Shown here: piece by piece, positions 43,519-51,926 of the stretch
Layout: the number at the start of each line of letters is the position of its first letter
Numbering within the stretch: the first letter of the stretch is position 1
NCBI RefSeq assembly: GCF_900102745.1
Contig: NZ_FMZF01000005.1
Coordinates: 310,001 to 374,000 of the forward strand
Reading direction: 5' to 3'
Length of the DNA: 64,000 bases
Source of the DNA: Geodermatophilus telluris
GTDB lineage: Bacteria > Actinomycetota > Actinomycetes > Mycobacteriales > Geodermatophilaceae
The notes under the pieces: model-generated
Databases searched by the model: none
Told to the model about the DNA's origin: nothing
What the model saw: only the letters and a program-made list of their open reading frames with translations
Position numbers and translations under genes: made by a program

Positions 43519-45801
43519 GTGCCACCCGATGCGCCGAGCGCGCCCGACCGCCGCGGCTCCCGCCGGACCCTGGCCCTGACCGGGCTCGTCCTCGCGCTGT
43601 TCGCCACCGGCGTCGGGCCGCGCCCGGACGGCGAGGCGTGGGCCCTGGCCTACGACCTCGTCCTCTACAACGCCGTCTGCCTGCTGGCCGCCGCCGTGTG
43701 CGTCCTGGCCGCCCGCCGCAACCGCGCCGAGCGGCTCGCCTGGACCAGCCTGGCCGTCGCCTTCGTGCTCAACACCGTCGGCAACCTCGTCTACACCCTC
43801 GTCATCGCCCGGATGACCCACGAGCCCTACCCCTCCCTGGCCGACTTCTTCTACCTCGCCTACTTCGCACCGCTGTACGTGGCGCTCATCGCGCTGATCC
43901 GCACCCGCGTACACCGTTTCCACGCGAGCATGTGGCTCGACGGCGGCATCGGGGCGCTGGGCGCCACGGCCGTCGCCGTCGCGGTGCTGCTGGAGCCGGC
44001 CCTGCGCCTGACCGAGGGCAGCCTCGCCGCCGTCGTCACCAACCTGGCCTACCCGGTGGCCGACGTCGTCCTGCTGGCCGTGCTCGTCGCCGTCTCGGCC
44101 ATCCTCGGCGTGCGCCGCGACCCCGCCCTGCTGCTGCTCGGCGCCGGGATCGTGGCCAACCTGGTGGGCGACATCGTCTACCTCGACCTGGCCACCGCCG
44201 GGGACTACGTCGAGGGCGGGCCGCTCGACCTCACCTGGCTGACCGGCATGCTGCTGATGGCCGTGGCCGCCCACCGCAGCGACCAGGGAGCCCCGCCGGC
44301 GCGCGAGGCCGACACCCAGGTGGGCTGGCGGGTGCTCGCCGTCCCGCTGGTGTGCAACCTGGCCAGCCTGTTCGTGCTGGGCCTGGGCTGGGGCGACCGG
44401 ATGTCCCCGTGGGCGGCGTGGGCCGCGATCGGCTGCGTGCTCGCCGCGCTGGCCCGGACGGCGGTCACCTTCCGCGAGGTCCGCACCATCCGCGAGGTCA
44501 AGCTCGAGGCCCGCACCGACGAGCTGACCGGACTGCCCAACCGGCGCGCGCTGCTCGAGGCCGCCCGCGACGTCGTCGCCGCGGCCACCACCGCCCGCCC
44601 GGCGGCGCTGCTGCTGCTCGACCTCGACGGCTTCAAGGAGGTCAACGACAGCCTCGGCCACGGCGCCGGCGACGAGCTGCTGCGCCAGGTCGGCCCGCGG
44701 CTGGCCCCCGTCCTGCAGCCCGGCGAGGTGCTCGCCCGCCTGGGCGGCGACGAGTTCGCCGTCCTGCTGCCCGGCACCGACCTCGAGACCGCCGCCCTGC
44801 GGGCCGGCGTCGTCGACGGGCTGCTGCGCGAGCCCTTCCCCGTGGGCGGTATCCGGCTGCACGTCGGGGTGAGCATCGGCGTGTCCACCGCCCCGGTGCC
44901 GGCCGACGACGTCCAGGAGCTGCTGCGCTGCGCCGACGTGGCCATGTACGCGGCCAAGACCGGGCGCACCGGCGTCCAGGTGTACGTACCCGACCCCGGC
45001 AGCGACTCCGGTGACCGGCTGCGCACGATGGAGGAGCTGCGCACCGCCCTGGCCGAGGACGAGCTGATCGTCCACCTGCAGCCGCAGGTCGCCATGGACG
45101 ACGGCCGGCCGGTCGGCGTCGAGGCGCTGCTGCGCTGGCAGCACCCCACGCGCGGGCTGCTCAGCCCCGCGTTCGTGCTGCCCGCCGCCGAGCAGGCCGG
45201 CCTGCTGCGCCCGCTCACCGACGCGGTGCTCGACCGGTCGCTGGACGCGGTCGCGCTGTGGTGGGCCGAGCACCGGGTGCCGATCTCGGTGAACCTGTCG
45301 GCGGCCAACGTCGCCGACCTGGACCTGCCGGCCAAGGTGGCCGCCGCCCTCGACCGGCGCGGGCTGCCCGCCGAGGCGCTGACCCTGGAGCTGGTCGAGG
45401 ACACCCTCATGGCCGACCCCGAGCGCGGCCGCCGCGTGCTCGGCGAGCTGCGCCGGCTCGGCGTGCGGACGTCGATCGACGACTACGGCACCGGCTACAG
45501 CTCGCTGGCCTACCTGCGGCACCTGCCCGCCGACGAGCTCAAGCTCGACCGCAGCCTGACCGCCGACGTCGACCGCGACGAGCGGGCCGCGGCGATCGTG
45601 CGGCACACCGCCGCGCTGGCCCACGACCTGGGGCTGAGCCTGGTCGCCGAGGGCGTGGAGGACCTGACCACCGGACGGCGGCTGGCCGAGCTCGGCTGCG
45701 ACGTCGCGCAGGGCTACGCCATCGCCCGACCGATGCCCGTTGCCGACTTCGTCGGCTGGCTCGCCGGCGCGCGCACGGGCGGGTCCAGCAACCGCGTCTG
45801 A
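43519..45801 (+). CDS. Membrane GGDEF-EAL bifunctional c-di-GMP enzyme
   Basis: 760 residues from GTG 43519 (GAGAGGG just upstream; an in-frame GTG at 43483 is an alternative). The first 320 residues hold about nine hydrophobic helices, a membrane sensor region. The diguanylate cyclase domain has intact GGDEF at 409-413 in RLGGDEFAVLLPG; the phosphodiesterase domain has EALLR at 535-539, NLSAANVADLDL and DDYGTGYSSLAYLR with the metal and base residues. Both activities may be real, with one dominant or regulated by the sensor. No GGDEF inhibitory-site RxxD is evident just before the motif (LARLGGDEF). Divergent from the leuS leader. Confidence 0.92.
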   Translation: MPPDAPSAPDRRGSRRTLALTGLVLALFATGVGPRPDGEAWALAYDLVLYNAVCLLAAAVCVLAARRNRAERLAWTSLAVAFVLNTVGNLVYTLVIARMTHEPYPSLADFFYLAYFAPLYVALIALIRTRVHRFHASMWLDGGIGALGATAVAVAVLLEPALRLTEGSLAAVVTNLAYPVADVVLLAVLVAVSAILGVRRDPALLLLGAGIVANLVGDIVYLDLATAGDYVEGGPLDLTWLTGMLLMAVAAHRSDQGAPPAREADTQVGWRVLAVPLVCNLASLFVLGLGWGDRMSPWAAWAAIGCVLAALARTAVTFREVRTIREVKLEARTDELTGLPNRRALLEAARDVVAAATTARPAALLLLDLDGFKEVNDSLGHGAGDELLRQVGPRLAPVLQPGEVLARLGGDEFAVLLPGTDLETAALRAGVVDGLLREPFPVGGIRLHVGVSIGVSTAPVPADDVQELLRCADVAMYAAKTGRTGVQVYVPDPGSDSGDRLRTMEELRTALAEDELIVHLQPQVAMDDGRPVGVEALLRWQHPTRGLLSPAFVLPAAEQAGLLRPLTDAVLDRSLDAVALWWAEHRVPISVNLSAANVADLDLPAKVAAALDRRGLPAEALTLELVEDTLMADPERGRRVLGELRRLGVRTSIDDYGTGYSSLAYLRHLPADELKLDRSLTADVDRDERAAAIVRHTAALAHDLGLSLVAEGVEDLTTGRRLAELGCDVAQGYAIARPMPVADFVGWLAGARTGGSSNRV

Positions 45802-45849
45802 ACGCCGCCGGGCGTGCCGCCTCGGGGTGTGCCCGTCGGCGGGACCGGG

Positions 45850-45855
45850 CAGGAT
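45850..45855 (+). promoter_or_regulatory. -10 hexamer CAGGAT for the helical-repeat membrane protein gene
   Basis: CAGGAT predicts transcription from about 45862, 25 nt before GTG 45887, leaving the GGAGGT binding site at 45875-45880 intact. Confidence 0.4.
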
Positions 45856-45886
45856 GGCCGGAGTCGATCAACCCGGAGGTCCATCC

Positions 45887-46996
45887 GTGTCCCGTAGTCA
45901 AACCCGCGGCCAGGTCATCGGGGCCGAGCTCCAGGAGGGGTTCAGCCACCTGGGCGCCGCCGTGACCGAGGCGTCGCGGGCCGCCGCCGAGCAGTTCGGC
46001 CCCCGCGTCGAGGCCGCCCGTGACGCGGCCGGTCCGGCGCTCGACGCCGCCCGCGACGTCGTCGTCCCCAAGGTCGCCGCCGCCGTCGCCGTCGCCGCCC
46101 CGGCGGTCGCCTCCGCGCGGGAGGCGCTCTCGCCGCGGGTGGAGTCGGCCCGCGACGCGGCCGGCCCGGTGCTGGAGATGGCCCGCGAGCGGGTGGACGC
46201 CGCCGTCGAGGCCCTCACCCCGCGCCTGGAGGCCGCCCGCGGTGCCGCCGGCCCCGCGGTCACCTCCGCGCTGACCGCGGCCGGCGCCGCCGCCGCGCGG
46301 GCCGCCGCCGACCTGGCCCCGCTCGTGGGGGCCGCCTCGGCAGCCACCCGCGAGGCGCTGACCAGCGAGGTCGCCCCCCGCGTGGCGGCCGCCCGCGACG
46401 CGGTCGGGCCGGCCCTGGAGAACGCCCGCGGCTCCCTGGCCGCCGGCGTCGAGTCCGCCCTGGGTGAGCTCGAGCACCGCCGCGCCGACCTGCTGGCCAC
46501 CACCGCGAGAGCGACGGCCGACCTGCGCACGAAGTCGGCGCGGGCGGGTAAGGACACGAGGAGGAAGGCGGCGAAGACGGCCGCGCGGGCGAGGCGGAGG
46601 GCCGGGCTGGCGCCCGCGCCGCGCCGCTGGCCCTGGGTGGTCGCCGCCTTCGTCGCCGGGACGGTGGCCTTCGTGCTGCTGCGCCGGAAGAAGGCGGACC
46701 CGTGGACGCCGGCCCCGGCCGGGGACGGGCCCGTGCCCAGCTACCGAGAGGACCCCGTGCCCAGTTCCCCGAGCAACGACAACGCCGGCAAGACCGTCTC
46801 CAGCGCCCAGTGGGAGGCCGGCGACTCCGCGCCCAACGAGTCCGACATGGGCATCCGCGACGCGCAGAACGTGGCCGGTGACGACGCCGCCGGCGAGACC
46901 GACCCGACCCGGACCGCTCCCGAGCCGTACACCAGCGGGGGCGGCGCCCAGGACGCGGGCCCGACCGCGGGCCCGCCCGGGGCCGGCCAGGCCTGA
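45887..46996 (+). CDS. Membrane-anchored helical-repeat protein of unknown function
   Basis: 369 residues from GTG 45887, 6 nt after GGAGGT. Residues 25-210 are almost pure amphipathic helix with degenerate repeats of the form [18 protein letters not shown], recurring as [29 protein letters not shown] and [17 protein letters not shown] Lys/Arg-rich patch (about 215-240) precedes one membrane helix ([18 protein letters not shown], about 247-264) with RRKK after it, then a 100-residue acidic, disordered tail. Similar repeat-plus-helix proteins occur next to lipA in related actinobacteria as I recall; none has a known job. It resembles apolipoprotein- or perilipin-like amphipathic repeats that bind membrane surfaces. 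Confidence 0.75.
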   Translation: MSRSQTRGQVIGAELQEGFSHLGAAVTEASRAAAEQFGPRVEAARDAAGPALDAARDVVVPKVAAAVAVAAPAVASAREALSPRVESARDAAGPVLEMARERVDAAVEALTPRLEAARGAAGPAVTSALTAAGAAAARAAADLAPLVGAASAATREALTSEVAPRVAAARDAVGPALENARGSLAAGVESALGELEHRRADLLATTARATADLRTKSARAGKDTRRKAAKTAARARRRAGLAPAPRRWPWVVAAFVAGTVAFVLLRRKKADPWTPAPAGDGPVPSYREDPVPSSPSNDNAGKTVSSAQWEAGDSAPNESDMGIRDAQNVAGDDAAGETDPTRTAPEPYTSGGGAQDAGPTAGPPGAGQA

Positions 46997-47019
46997 GCCC
47001 CGACGAGAGCTCTCCCCCG

Positions 47020-47052
47020 CCGCCCCCGCTGCCCCCGAGGCAGCGGGGGCGG
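47020..47052 (+). terminator. Terminator hairpin before lipA
   Basis: Perfect 14-bp stem CCGCCCCCGCTGCC/GGCAGCGGGGGCGG with loop CCCGA, starting 23 bp after the stop of the helical-repeat protein gene. Confidence 0.75.
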
Positions 47053-47066
47053 TGGGCGTCCGGGGG

Positions 47067-47072
47067 TACCGT
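47067..47072 (+). promoter_or_regulatory. -10 hexamer TACCGT for lipA (leaderless)
   Basis: TACCGT is 7 nt upstream of ATG 47080; the earlier GTG at 47071 falls inside the hexamer and is excluded as a start. Confidence 0.55.
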
Positions 47073-47079
47073 GCTGGTC

Positions 47080-48048
47080 ATGAGCGAGACGGCGGTCCCC
47101 ACTCCCCCCGCGAAGGTCGAGCCCGCCGGACGCAAGCTGCTGCGGCTGGAGGTGCGCAACAGCCAGGTCCCGATCGAGCGCAAGCCCGACTGGATCAAGA
47201 CCCGGCTCAAGACCGGCCCGGAGTACACCGAGCTCAAGTCGCTGGTGCGCCGCGAGGGCCTGCACACCGTCTGCGAAGAGGCCGGCTGCCCCAACATCTA
47301 CGAGTGCTGGGAGGACCGGGAGGCCACGTTCCTCATCGGTGGCGACCAGTGCACCCGGCGCTGCGACTTCTGCCAGATCGACACCGGCAAGCCGGCCGAC
47401 TTCGACGCCGACGAGCCGCGCCGCGTGGCCGAGAGCGTGGCCGCGATGCAGCTGCGCTACGCCACCGTCACCGGCGTCGCCCGCGACGACCTGCCCGACG
47501 GTGGGGCGTGGCTGTACGCCGAGACCGTCCGGCAGATCCACGCCGCCGTCCCGGGCTGCGGGGTCGAGCTGCTCATCCCCGACTTCAACGCCGACCCCGA
47601 CCAGCTCGCCGAGGTCTTCTCCTCGCGGCCGGAGGTGCTCGCGCACAACGTCGAGACCGTGCCGCGGATCTTCAAGCGGATCCGGCCCGGCTTCCGCTTC
47701 GAGCGCTCGCTCGCGGTGATCACCGCCGCCCGCGAGGCCGGGCTGGTGACCAAGTCCAACCTCATCCTCGGCATGGGCGAGGAGCCGCACGAGGTCGTGG
47801 AGACCATGCGCGCCCTGCACGAGGCCGGGTGCGACCTGCTCACCATCACCCAGTACCTGCGGCCCTCGCCGCGGCACCACCCCGTCGTCCGCTGGGTCAA
47901 GCCCGACGAGTTCGTCGGGTTCCAGCAGCAGGCGGAGGAGATCGGCTTCCCCGGCGTCCTCGCCGGGCCGCTGGTGCGCAGTTCCTACCGGGCCGGCCGG
48001 CTCTACCAGCAGGCCGTCGAGGCCCGCGGTCTGACCCCTCGGGGCTGA
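47080..48048 (+). CDS. lipA: Lipoyl synthase (radical SAM)
   Basis: 322 residues. Radical-SAM cluster motif CTRRCDFC (Cys91, Cys95, Cys98) and the auxiliary-cluster motif [12 protein letters not shown] (Cys65, Cys70, Cys76) are intact, as is the C-terminal RSSYRAG whose Ser binds the auxiliary cluster. It inserts two sulphur atoms into protein-bound octanoyl groups made by LipB. Start at ATG 47080 from the -10 position. In the usual actinobacterial order it precedes the DUF4191 gene, as here (Rv2218-Rv2219). Confidence 0.96.
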   Translation: MSETAVPTPPAKVEPAGRKLLRLEVRNSQVPIERKPDWIKTRLKTGPEYTELKSLVRREGLHTVCEEAGCPNIYECWEDREATFLIGGDQCTRRCDFCQIDTGKPADFDADEPRRVAESVAAMQLRYATVTGVARDDLPDGGAWLYAETVRQIHAAVPGCGVELLIPDFNADPDQLAEVFSSRPEVLAHNVETVPRIFKRIRPGFRFERSLAVITAAREAGLVTKSNLILGMGEEPHEVVETMRALHEAGCDLLTITQYLRPSPRHHPVVRWVKPDEFVGFQQQAEEIGFPGVLAGPLVRSSYRAGRLYQQAVEARGLTPRG

Positions 48049-48087
48049 TCTCCCGCCGCGCCCCCGGGCCACCCGCCCGCGCGCCCC

Positions 48088-48093
48088 TATCCT
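48088..48093 (+). promoter_or_regulatory. -10 hexamer TATCCT for DUF4191 gene (leaderless)
   Basis: TATCCT is 6 nt upstream of ATG 48100. Confidence 0.55.
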
Positions 48094-48099
48094 GGGGTC

Positions 48100-48945
48100 A
48101 TGGCACGCAGCAAGCCCACAGACTCCACCGCGCCGTCCGGACGCGGCAAGGCCGCGACCGGTCCCGGCTCCCGCGGCCGGACGACGGGCGGTGCCACCGC
48201 GGCGGGCGCCGCCGGCAAGGGCAAGGCCCCGAAGGTCGGCGCGGACGGCCAGCCCAAGGTCGGCCGGCTCAAGAAGATCGGCAACCAGGCCCGCATGGTC
48301 AAGCAGGCCTACTCGCTGACCCGCAAGAACGACCCGAAGCTGCCCTGGCTGATGCTCATCGCCTTCGTGGTGGTGGCCGGCGTGGTGGAGCTGCTGGCGA
48401 TCCTGTTCGGCGCGCCGTTCCTGCTCCTCCCGCTCGCGGTGGTCCTCGGCGTGATGGCCGCGATGATCGTCTTCGGCCGCCGGGCGCAGGGCTCGGCCTA
48501 CCGCCAGGTGGAGGGCCAGCCGGGCGCGGCCGCCTGGGTGCTCGAGGGCATGCGCGGTGACTGGCGGGTCACCGCGGGCGTCGCCGGCACCACCCAGCTC
48601 GACAGCGTGCACCGCGTGCTCGGCCGGCCCGGGATCATCCTGGTCGGCGAGGGCTCCGCGGCCCGCGTCCGCAGCCTCATCGCCCAGGAGAAGAAGAAGG
48701 TCGCCCGGGTCGTCGGCGACACCCCGATCTACGACGTCCTGGTGGGTGACGAGGAGGGGCAGGTGCCCCTGCGCAAGCTCAGCACCCACGTGATGAAGCT
48801 GCCGCGCAACCTCTCGGCCGCCGAGGTCAACAGCCTCGGCCGGCGGATGTCCGCGCTCGGCGGCCCGCGGATGCCCGTCCCCGGCGGCCCGCTGCCCGGC
48901 GGCCGGCAGATGTCGGTCAGCGCCCGCCAGGTCCGGCGCCGCTGA
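48100..48945 (+). CDS. DUF4191 family membrane protein
   Basis: 281 residues. A Lys/Gly-rich, disordered N-terminus of about 60 residues leads to KKIGNQARMVKQAYSLTRKN and a close helical hairpin in the membrane (LPWLMLIAFVVVAGVVELLA and FLLLPLAVVLGVMAAMIVF). The soluble C-terminal domain has RRAQGSAYRQVEGQPGAAAW and GRPGIILVGEGSAARVR, the DUF4191 signature. The family is restricted to actinobacteria and almost always follows lipA; function unknown. Convergent with the GNAT gene across a repeat element. Confidence 0.88.
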   Translation: MARSKPTDSTAPSGRGKAATGPGSRGRTTGGATAAGAAGKGKAPKVGADGQPKVGRLKKIGNQARMVKQAYSLTRKNDPKLPWLMLIAFVVVAGVVELLAILFGAPFLLLPLAVVLGVMAAMIVFGRRAQGSAYRQVEGQPGAAAWVLEGMRGDWRVTAGVAGTTQLDSVHRVLGRPGIILVGEGSAARVRSLIAQEKKKVARVVGDTPIYDVLVGDEEGQVPLRKLSTHVMKLPRNLSAAEVNSLGRRMSALGGPRMPVPGGPLPGGRQMSVSARQVRRR

Positions 48946-48972
48946 CCGGAGGACCACCCTGCCCCCCATGAA

Positions 48973-49056
48973 GGACCCTCCTGCCCCCCGCCACTCGCGA
49001 GCTCGCGGCGGGCCCCTGCAGGAGGGCCGATCGACGCTCGCGGCGGGCCCCTGCAG
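48973..49056. repeat. Interspersed palindromic repeat, copy 3 (one full and one partial unit)
   Basis: A full unit reads CTGCCCCCCGCCACTCGC then GAGCTCGCGG and CGGGCCCCTGCAG (about 48981-49021) inside a longer stem GGACCCTCCTGC/GCAGGAGGGCC. A second, truncated unit with CGCTCGCGGCGGGCCCCTG and CAGG follows at about 49034-49056. It fills the convergent gap between the DUF4191 and GNAT genes and may terminate both. Confidence 0.75.
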
Positions 49057-49064
49057 GGTGGCCG

Positions 49065-49562
49065 TCAGAGCCGGTCGAAGGGCGCGGCGTAGCGGAAGGT
49101 GCCGCGCTGCTCGGGCCCGGCCAGCCGACGGGCCTGGAAGTGCACGCCCCACGCGGGGTCGGGCGGGGCGAGGCCGAGGTCGGCCGCCGGCCGGAAGCCG
49201 AGGCGGGCGTACCAGTGCGGTGACCCGAGCAGCGCGACCAGGCGCTCCCCCGCCGCCTCGGCGACGGCGAGCAGCGTGTGCACCAGCACCGTGCCGGTCC
49301 CGCGGTGCTGCACGGCCGGCCGGACGGCGAGCGGCCCGAGCCCGAGCGCGGGGGCGCCGAGCGGCTCGATCCACCCGCGGGTCGCGATCACGTGCCCGAC
49401 GACGTCGTCCCCGTCGACGGCCACCAGGGACAGGTGCGGCAGGAAGCCCGCGTCCTCGCGGAGCTCGCCGACCAGCCGGGCCTCCACCGCGGTCGGGAAG
49501 GCCGCCCGGTGGACGTCGCCGACGGCGCGGTGGTCGGCCGGCCGCTCCCTGCGGACGATCAC
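49065..49562 (-). CDS. GNAT family N-acetyltransferase
   Basis: 165 residues from GTG 49562, overlapping the stop of the RDD gene (GTGA). The acetyl-CoA loop is VRPAVQHRGTGTVLVHTLL (R/Q-x-x-G-x-G/A), with ALGLGPLAVRP before it and LVALLGSPHWYARLGFRPA after it, the last a mark of the YhbS-like branch. Substrate unknown. It is translationally coupled to the RDD membrane protein upstream. Confidence 0.88.
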   Translation of the reverse strand: MIVRRERPADHRAVGDVHRAAFPTAVEARLVGELREDAGFLPHLSLVAVDGDDVVGHVIATRGWIEPLGAPALGLGPLAVRPAVQHRGTGTVLVHTLLAVAEAAGERLVALLGSPHWYARLGFRPAADLGLAPPDPAWGVHFQARRLAGPEQRGTFRYAAPFDRL

Positions 49563-49969
49563 CTGTCGCGGACGACGGCGGTGTCGGTGAGGCGGTCGTG
49601 CAGGCCGCGGCCGTCGGCGTCCACCACCAGGGCGGGCACGAGCACCATGAGCAGCCCGGTCCGGACGACGGCCCGCCAGAGCGCCAGCCGCGCCGCCGGC
49701 CGCGGGTGCGCCAGCCGCAGGCCGAGCAGCCGCATCCCCGGCGTCTGCCCGACGGCGACGAGGAAGACGACGTAGACCGCGGCGAAGGACAGCAGGCTCC
49801 AGTTGCCCGGCAGGTCGGGCGCGGTGAACAGGCCCGCGACGACCGCCGAGAGGACGGCGTCGACGAGGAAGGCGAGCACCCGGGTCCCGAAGGGGGCCAG
49901 CGAGCCGGGTCCGTCGGACGGCAGGCCCAGGGAGGCGCCCCGGCGTCGTCCCTGAGAGGGTGGCTCCAC
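49559..49969 (-). CDS. RDD family membrane protein
   Basis: 136 residues from GTG 49969, 7 nt after TACGCT. RDD segments: LAPFGTRVLAFLVDAVLSAV (Arg and Asp of the family name), VYVVFLVAVGQTPGMRLLGL (G-x-T-x-G-hydrophobic), and LALWRAVVRTGLLMVLVPAL. Three to four membrane helices. It occupies the place of Rv2219A upstream of glnA. Function in the membrane is not known; divergent from glnA across the GlnR box. Confidence 0.88.
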   Translation of the reverse strand: MEPPSQGRRRGASLGLPSDGPGSLAPFGTRVLAFLVDAVLSAVVAGLFTAPDLPGNWSLLSFAAVYVVFLVAVGQTPGMRLLGLRLAHPRPAARLALWRAVVRTGLLMVLVPALVVDADGRGLHDRLTDTAVVRDR

Positions 49970-49976
49970 GCCCACC

Positions 49977-49982
49977 AGCGTA
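49977..49982 (-). promoter_or_regulatory. -10 hexamer TACGCT for the RDD-GNAT pair (leaderless)
   Basis: TACGCT is 7 nt upstream of GTG 49969 on the minus strand. Confidence 0.5.
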
Positions 49983-50048
49983 GGACTCACCGCAGCGCAC
50001 CCCCGCCGAGCCAGGGCACCCGCCGCCGCCGACACGCCGGAGGCCGTT

Positions 50049-50086
50049 GTTACCGCCCCGAAACAGACGGGACACCGCGGGGCAAC
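50049..50086 (+). promoter_or_regulatory. GlnR box of glnA
   Basis: Four half-sites with perfect 6-bp spacers: GTTAC (50049-50053), GAAAC (50060-50064), GACAC (50071-50075) and GCAAC (50082-50086). This matches the actinobacterial GlnR consensus of alternating GTnAC and GAAAC sites. The box lies about 23-60 bp upstream of the predicted transcription start, a typical position for activation of glnA under nitrogen limitation. Confidence 0.85.
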
Positions 50087-50096
50087 CCCCCGCTCG

Positions 50097-50102
50097 TAGC
50101 GT
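50097..50102 (+). promoter_or_regulatory. -10 hexamer TAGCGT for glnA
   Basis: TAGCGT sits 10 bp after the GlnR box and predicts transcription near 50109, 28 nt before ATG 50137, which has GGAGGA at 50128-50133. Confidence 0.55.
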
Positions 50103-50136
50103 GCTCGACGGCTGTTCGCCCACTCCCGGAGGATCG

Positions 50137-51573
50137 ATGTTCACCAGTCCCGACGAGGTCGCCGCCTACATCCGCGACAACGACGTCGAGTTCGTCGACG
50201 TCCGCTTCTGCGACCTGCCCGGCGTCATGCAGCACTTCACGATCCCCGCGTCGACGTTCGGCGAGGACACCTTCTCCGACGGCCTCGGCTTCGACGGCTC
50301 GTCGATCCGCGGCTTCCAGGCGATCAACGAGTCGGACATGCTGCTGCTGCCCGACGCCAACAGCGCCTTCGTCGACCCGTTCCGCAAGCACAAGACGCTG
50401 AACGTCAACTTCTTCATCCACGACCCGATCACGCGGGAGGCCTACAGCCGCGACCCGCGCAACGTGGCGAAGAAGGCCGAGGCCTACCTGGCCAGCAGCG
50501 GGATCGCCGACACCGCCTACTTCGGGCCGGAGGCGGAGTTCTACGTCTTCGACTCGATCCGGTACGACACCAGCATCAACGAGGCCTACTACCACATCGA
50601 CTCGGTGGAGGGCTCGTGGAACTCCGGCTCCCCGACCGGCGAGAACGGCGTCGGCCCCAACCGCGGCTACAAGGCGCGGATGAAGGGCGGCTACTTCCCG
50701 GTCGAGCCCTACGACCAGCAGAGCGACCTGCGCGCCGACATGATGAAGAACCTCATCGGCGTCGGCCTCGAGCTCGAGCGCGGTCACCACGAGGTGGGCA
50801 CCGGCGGCCAGGCCGAGATCAACTACAAGTTCGACACGCTGCTGCGGTCGGCCGACAGCCTGATGCTGTTCAAGTACGTCATCAAGAACACCGCCTGGGC
50901 GCACGGCAAGACCGCCACCTTCATGCCCAAGCCGCTCTTCGGTGACAACGGCTCGGGCATGCACTGCCACCAGAGCCTCTGGCGGGACGGCGAGCCGCTC
51001 TTCCACGCCGAGACCGGCTACGCGGGCCTGTCCGACACCGCCCGCCACTACATCGGCGGCCTGCTCGCCCACGCCCCGTCGCTGCTGGCCTTCACCAACC
51101 CGACGGTCAACAGCTACCACCGCCTGGTGCCCGGCTACGAGGCGCCGATCAACCTCGTCTACTCCGCCCGCAACCGCTCGGCCTGCTGCCGCATCCCGAT
51201 CTCCGGCGACAGCCCCAAGGCCAAGCGCATCGAGTTCCGCGTGCCCGACCCGTCGGCCAACCCCTACCTCGCCTTCTCGGCGATGCTCATGGCCGGCCTC
51301 GACGGCATCAAGAACAAGATCGAGCCGCCGGCGCCGGTGGACAAGGACCTCTACGAGCTGCCGCCCGAGGAGGCCCTGGGCATAGAGAAGGTGCCCGCCT
51401 CGCTGGACGCCGTCCTCGACCGGCTCGAGGTCGACCACGACTACCTCATCGACGGCGGGGTGTTCACCCCCGACCTGATCGAGACGTGGATCGAGTACAA
51501 GCGGGAGAACGAGATCGACCCGATCCGCCTGCGCCCGCACCCGCACGAGTTCGCGATGTACTACGACATCTGA
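50137..51573 (+). CDS. glnA: Glutamine synthetase type I
   Basis: 478 residues, the GSI-beta length. The N-terminal [16 protein letters not shown], the metal site [15 protein letters not shown], the ammonia-site [17 protein letters not shown] and the NRSACCRIP motif are intact. The adenylylation site is present: Tyr406 in [10 protein letters not shown], so GlnE-type covalent control is expected. It condenses glutamate, ammonia and ATP to glutamine in a cytosolic dodecamer. Counterpart of glnA1/Rv2220. The GlnR box and strong binding site point to nitrogen-regulated high expression. Confidence 0.96.
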   Translation: MFTSPDEVAAYIRDNDVEFVDVRFCDLPGVMQHFTIPASTFGEDTFSDGLGFDGSSIRGFQAINESDMLLLPDANSAFVDPFRKHKTLNVNFFIHDPITREAYSRDPRNVAKKAEAYLASSGIADTAYFGPEAEFYVFDSIRYDTSINEAYYHIDSVEGSWNSGSPTGENGVGPNRGYKARMKGGYFPVEPYDQQSDLRADMMKNLIGVGLELERGHHEVGTGGQAEINYKFDTLLRSADSLMLFKYVIKNTAWAHGKTATFMPKPLFGDNGSGMHCHQSLWRDGEPLFHAETGYAGLSDTARHYIGGLLAHAPSLLAFTNPTVNSYHRLVPGYEAPINLVYSARNRSACCRIPISGDSPKAKRIEFRVPDPSANPYLAFSAMLMAGLDGIKNKIEPPAPVDKDLYELPPEEALGIEKVPASLDAVLDRLEVDHDYLIDGGVFTPDLIETWIEYKRENEIDPIRLRPHPHEFAMYYDI

Positions 51574-51589
51574 TCGACCCGCACCGCAT

Positions 51590-51627
51590 GAGGGCCGGTG
51601 ACCTGCACGCCCAGGTCACCGGCCCTC
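51590..51627 (+). terminator. Terminator hairpin after glnA
   Basis: A 16-bp stem (GAGGGCCGGTGACCTG with its complement) begins 16 bp after the glnA stop. Confidence 0.75.
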
Positions 51628-51660
51628 GTCACGACCGGGCCCCGGGACGCGACCCGGGCC

Positions 51661-51702
51661 TATCGATGGTCGATGTGTTGTGATCGAAAATCATTGTATG
51701 CT
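51661..51702 (+). promoter_or_regulatory. AT-rich promoter/operator region with repeated TCGAT/ATCGA sites
   Basis: This short patch is far more AT-rich than anything else in the window. It holds TATCGAT, TCGATG and, in inverse orientation, ATCGA, ending in TATGCT (51697-51702), which is 6 nt before GTG 51709. The layout suggests an operator for a TCGAT-type site binder overlapping a strong promoter. Confidence 0.5.
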
Positions 51703-51708
51703 CGCGGT

Positions 51709-51876
51709 GTGCGCGCAGCCTCCGTCGTCGTCGCCGTCCTCGTCGCCGTGGCCCTCGGCGTCATCGCCGTGGTGCTCGGGGAGGCGGACGACTCCCCCGG
51801 CCTCCAGGGCCTCGGGGTCCTGCTGGCCGTGGGTGCGGTCGCGCTGGGTGTGCGGGCCCTCCGCCGGGCGAGGTAG
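51709..51876 (+). CDS. Tiny membrane protein, two helices
   Basis: 55 residues from GTG 51709, supported by TATGCT 6 nt upstream. Two hydrophobic helices (AASVVVAVLVAVALGVIAVV and LGVLLAVGAVALGVRAL) are joined by a short acidic turn (GEADDSPGL), and the C-terminus is RRAR. No family recognised. The unusual AT-rich promoter suggests tight regulation. The other GTG two bases earlier is out of frame with the hydrophobic reading. Confidence 0.6.
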   Translation: MRAASVVVAVLVAVALGVIAVVLGEADDSPGLQGLGVLLAVGAVALGVRALRRAR

Positions 51877-51926
51877 GCGCCAGGCCGCCGCCGCGGCGGG
51901 TCACCGGCTCTCGTGGCGTCCGGGCC

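Noticed and set aside
11931..49056. The interspersed palindromic repeats as CRISPR repeats
   Set aside because: Copies are kilobases apart, have no regular spacers, and no cas gene is present.
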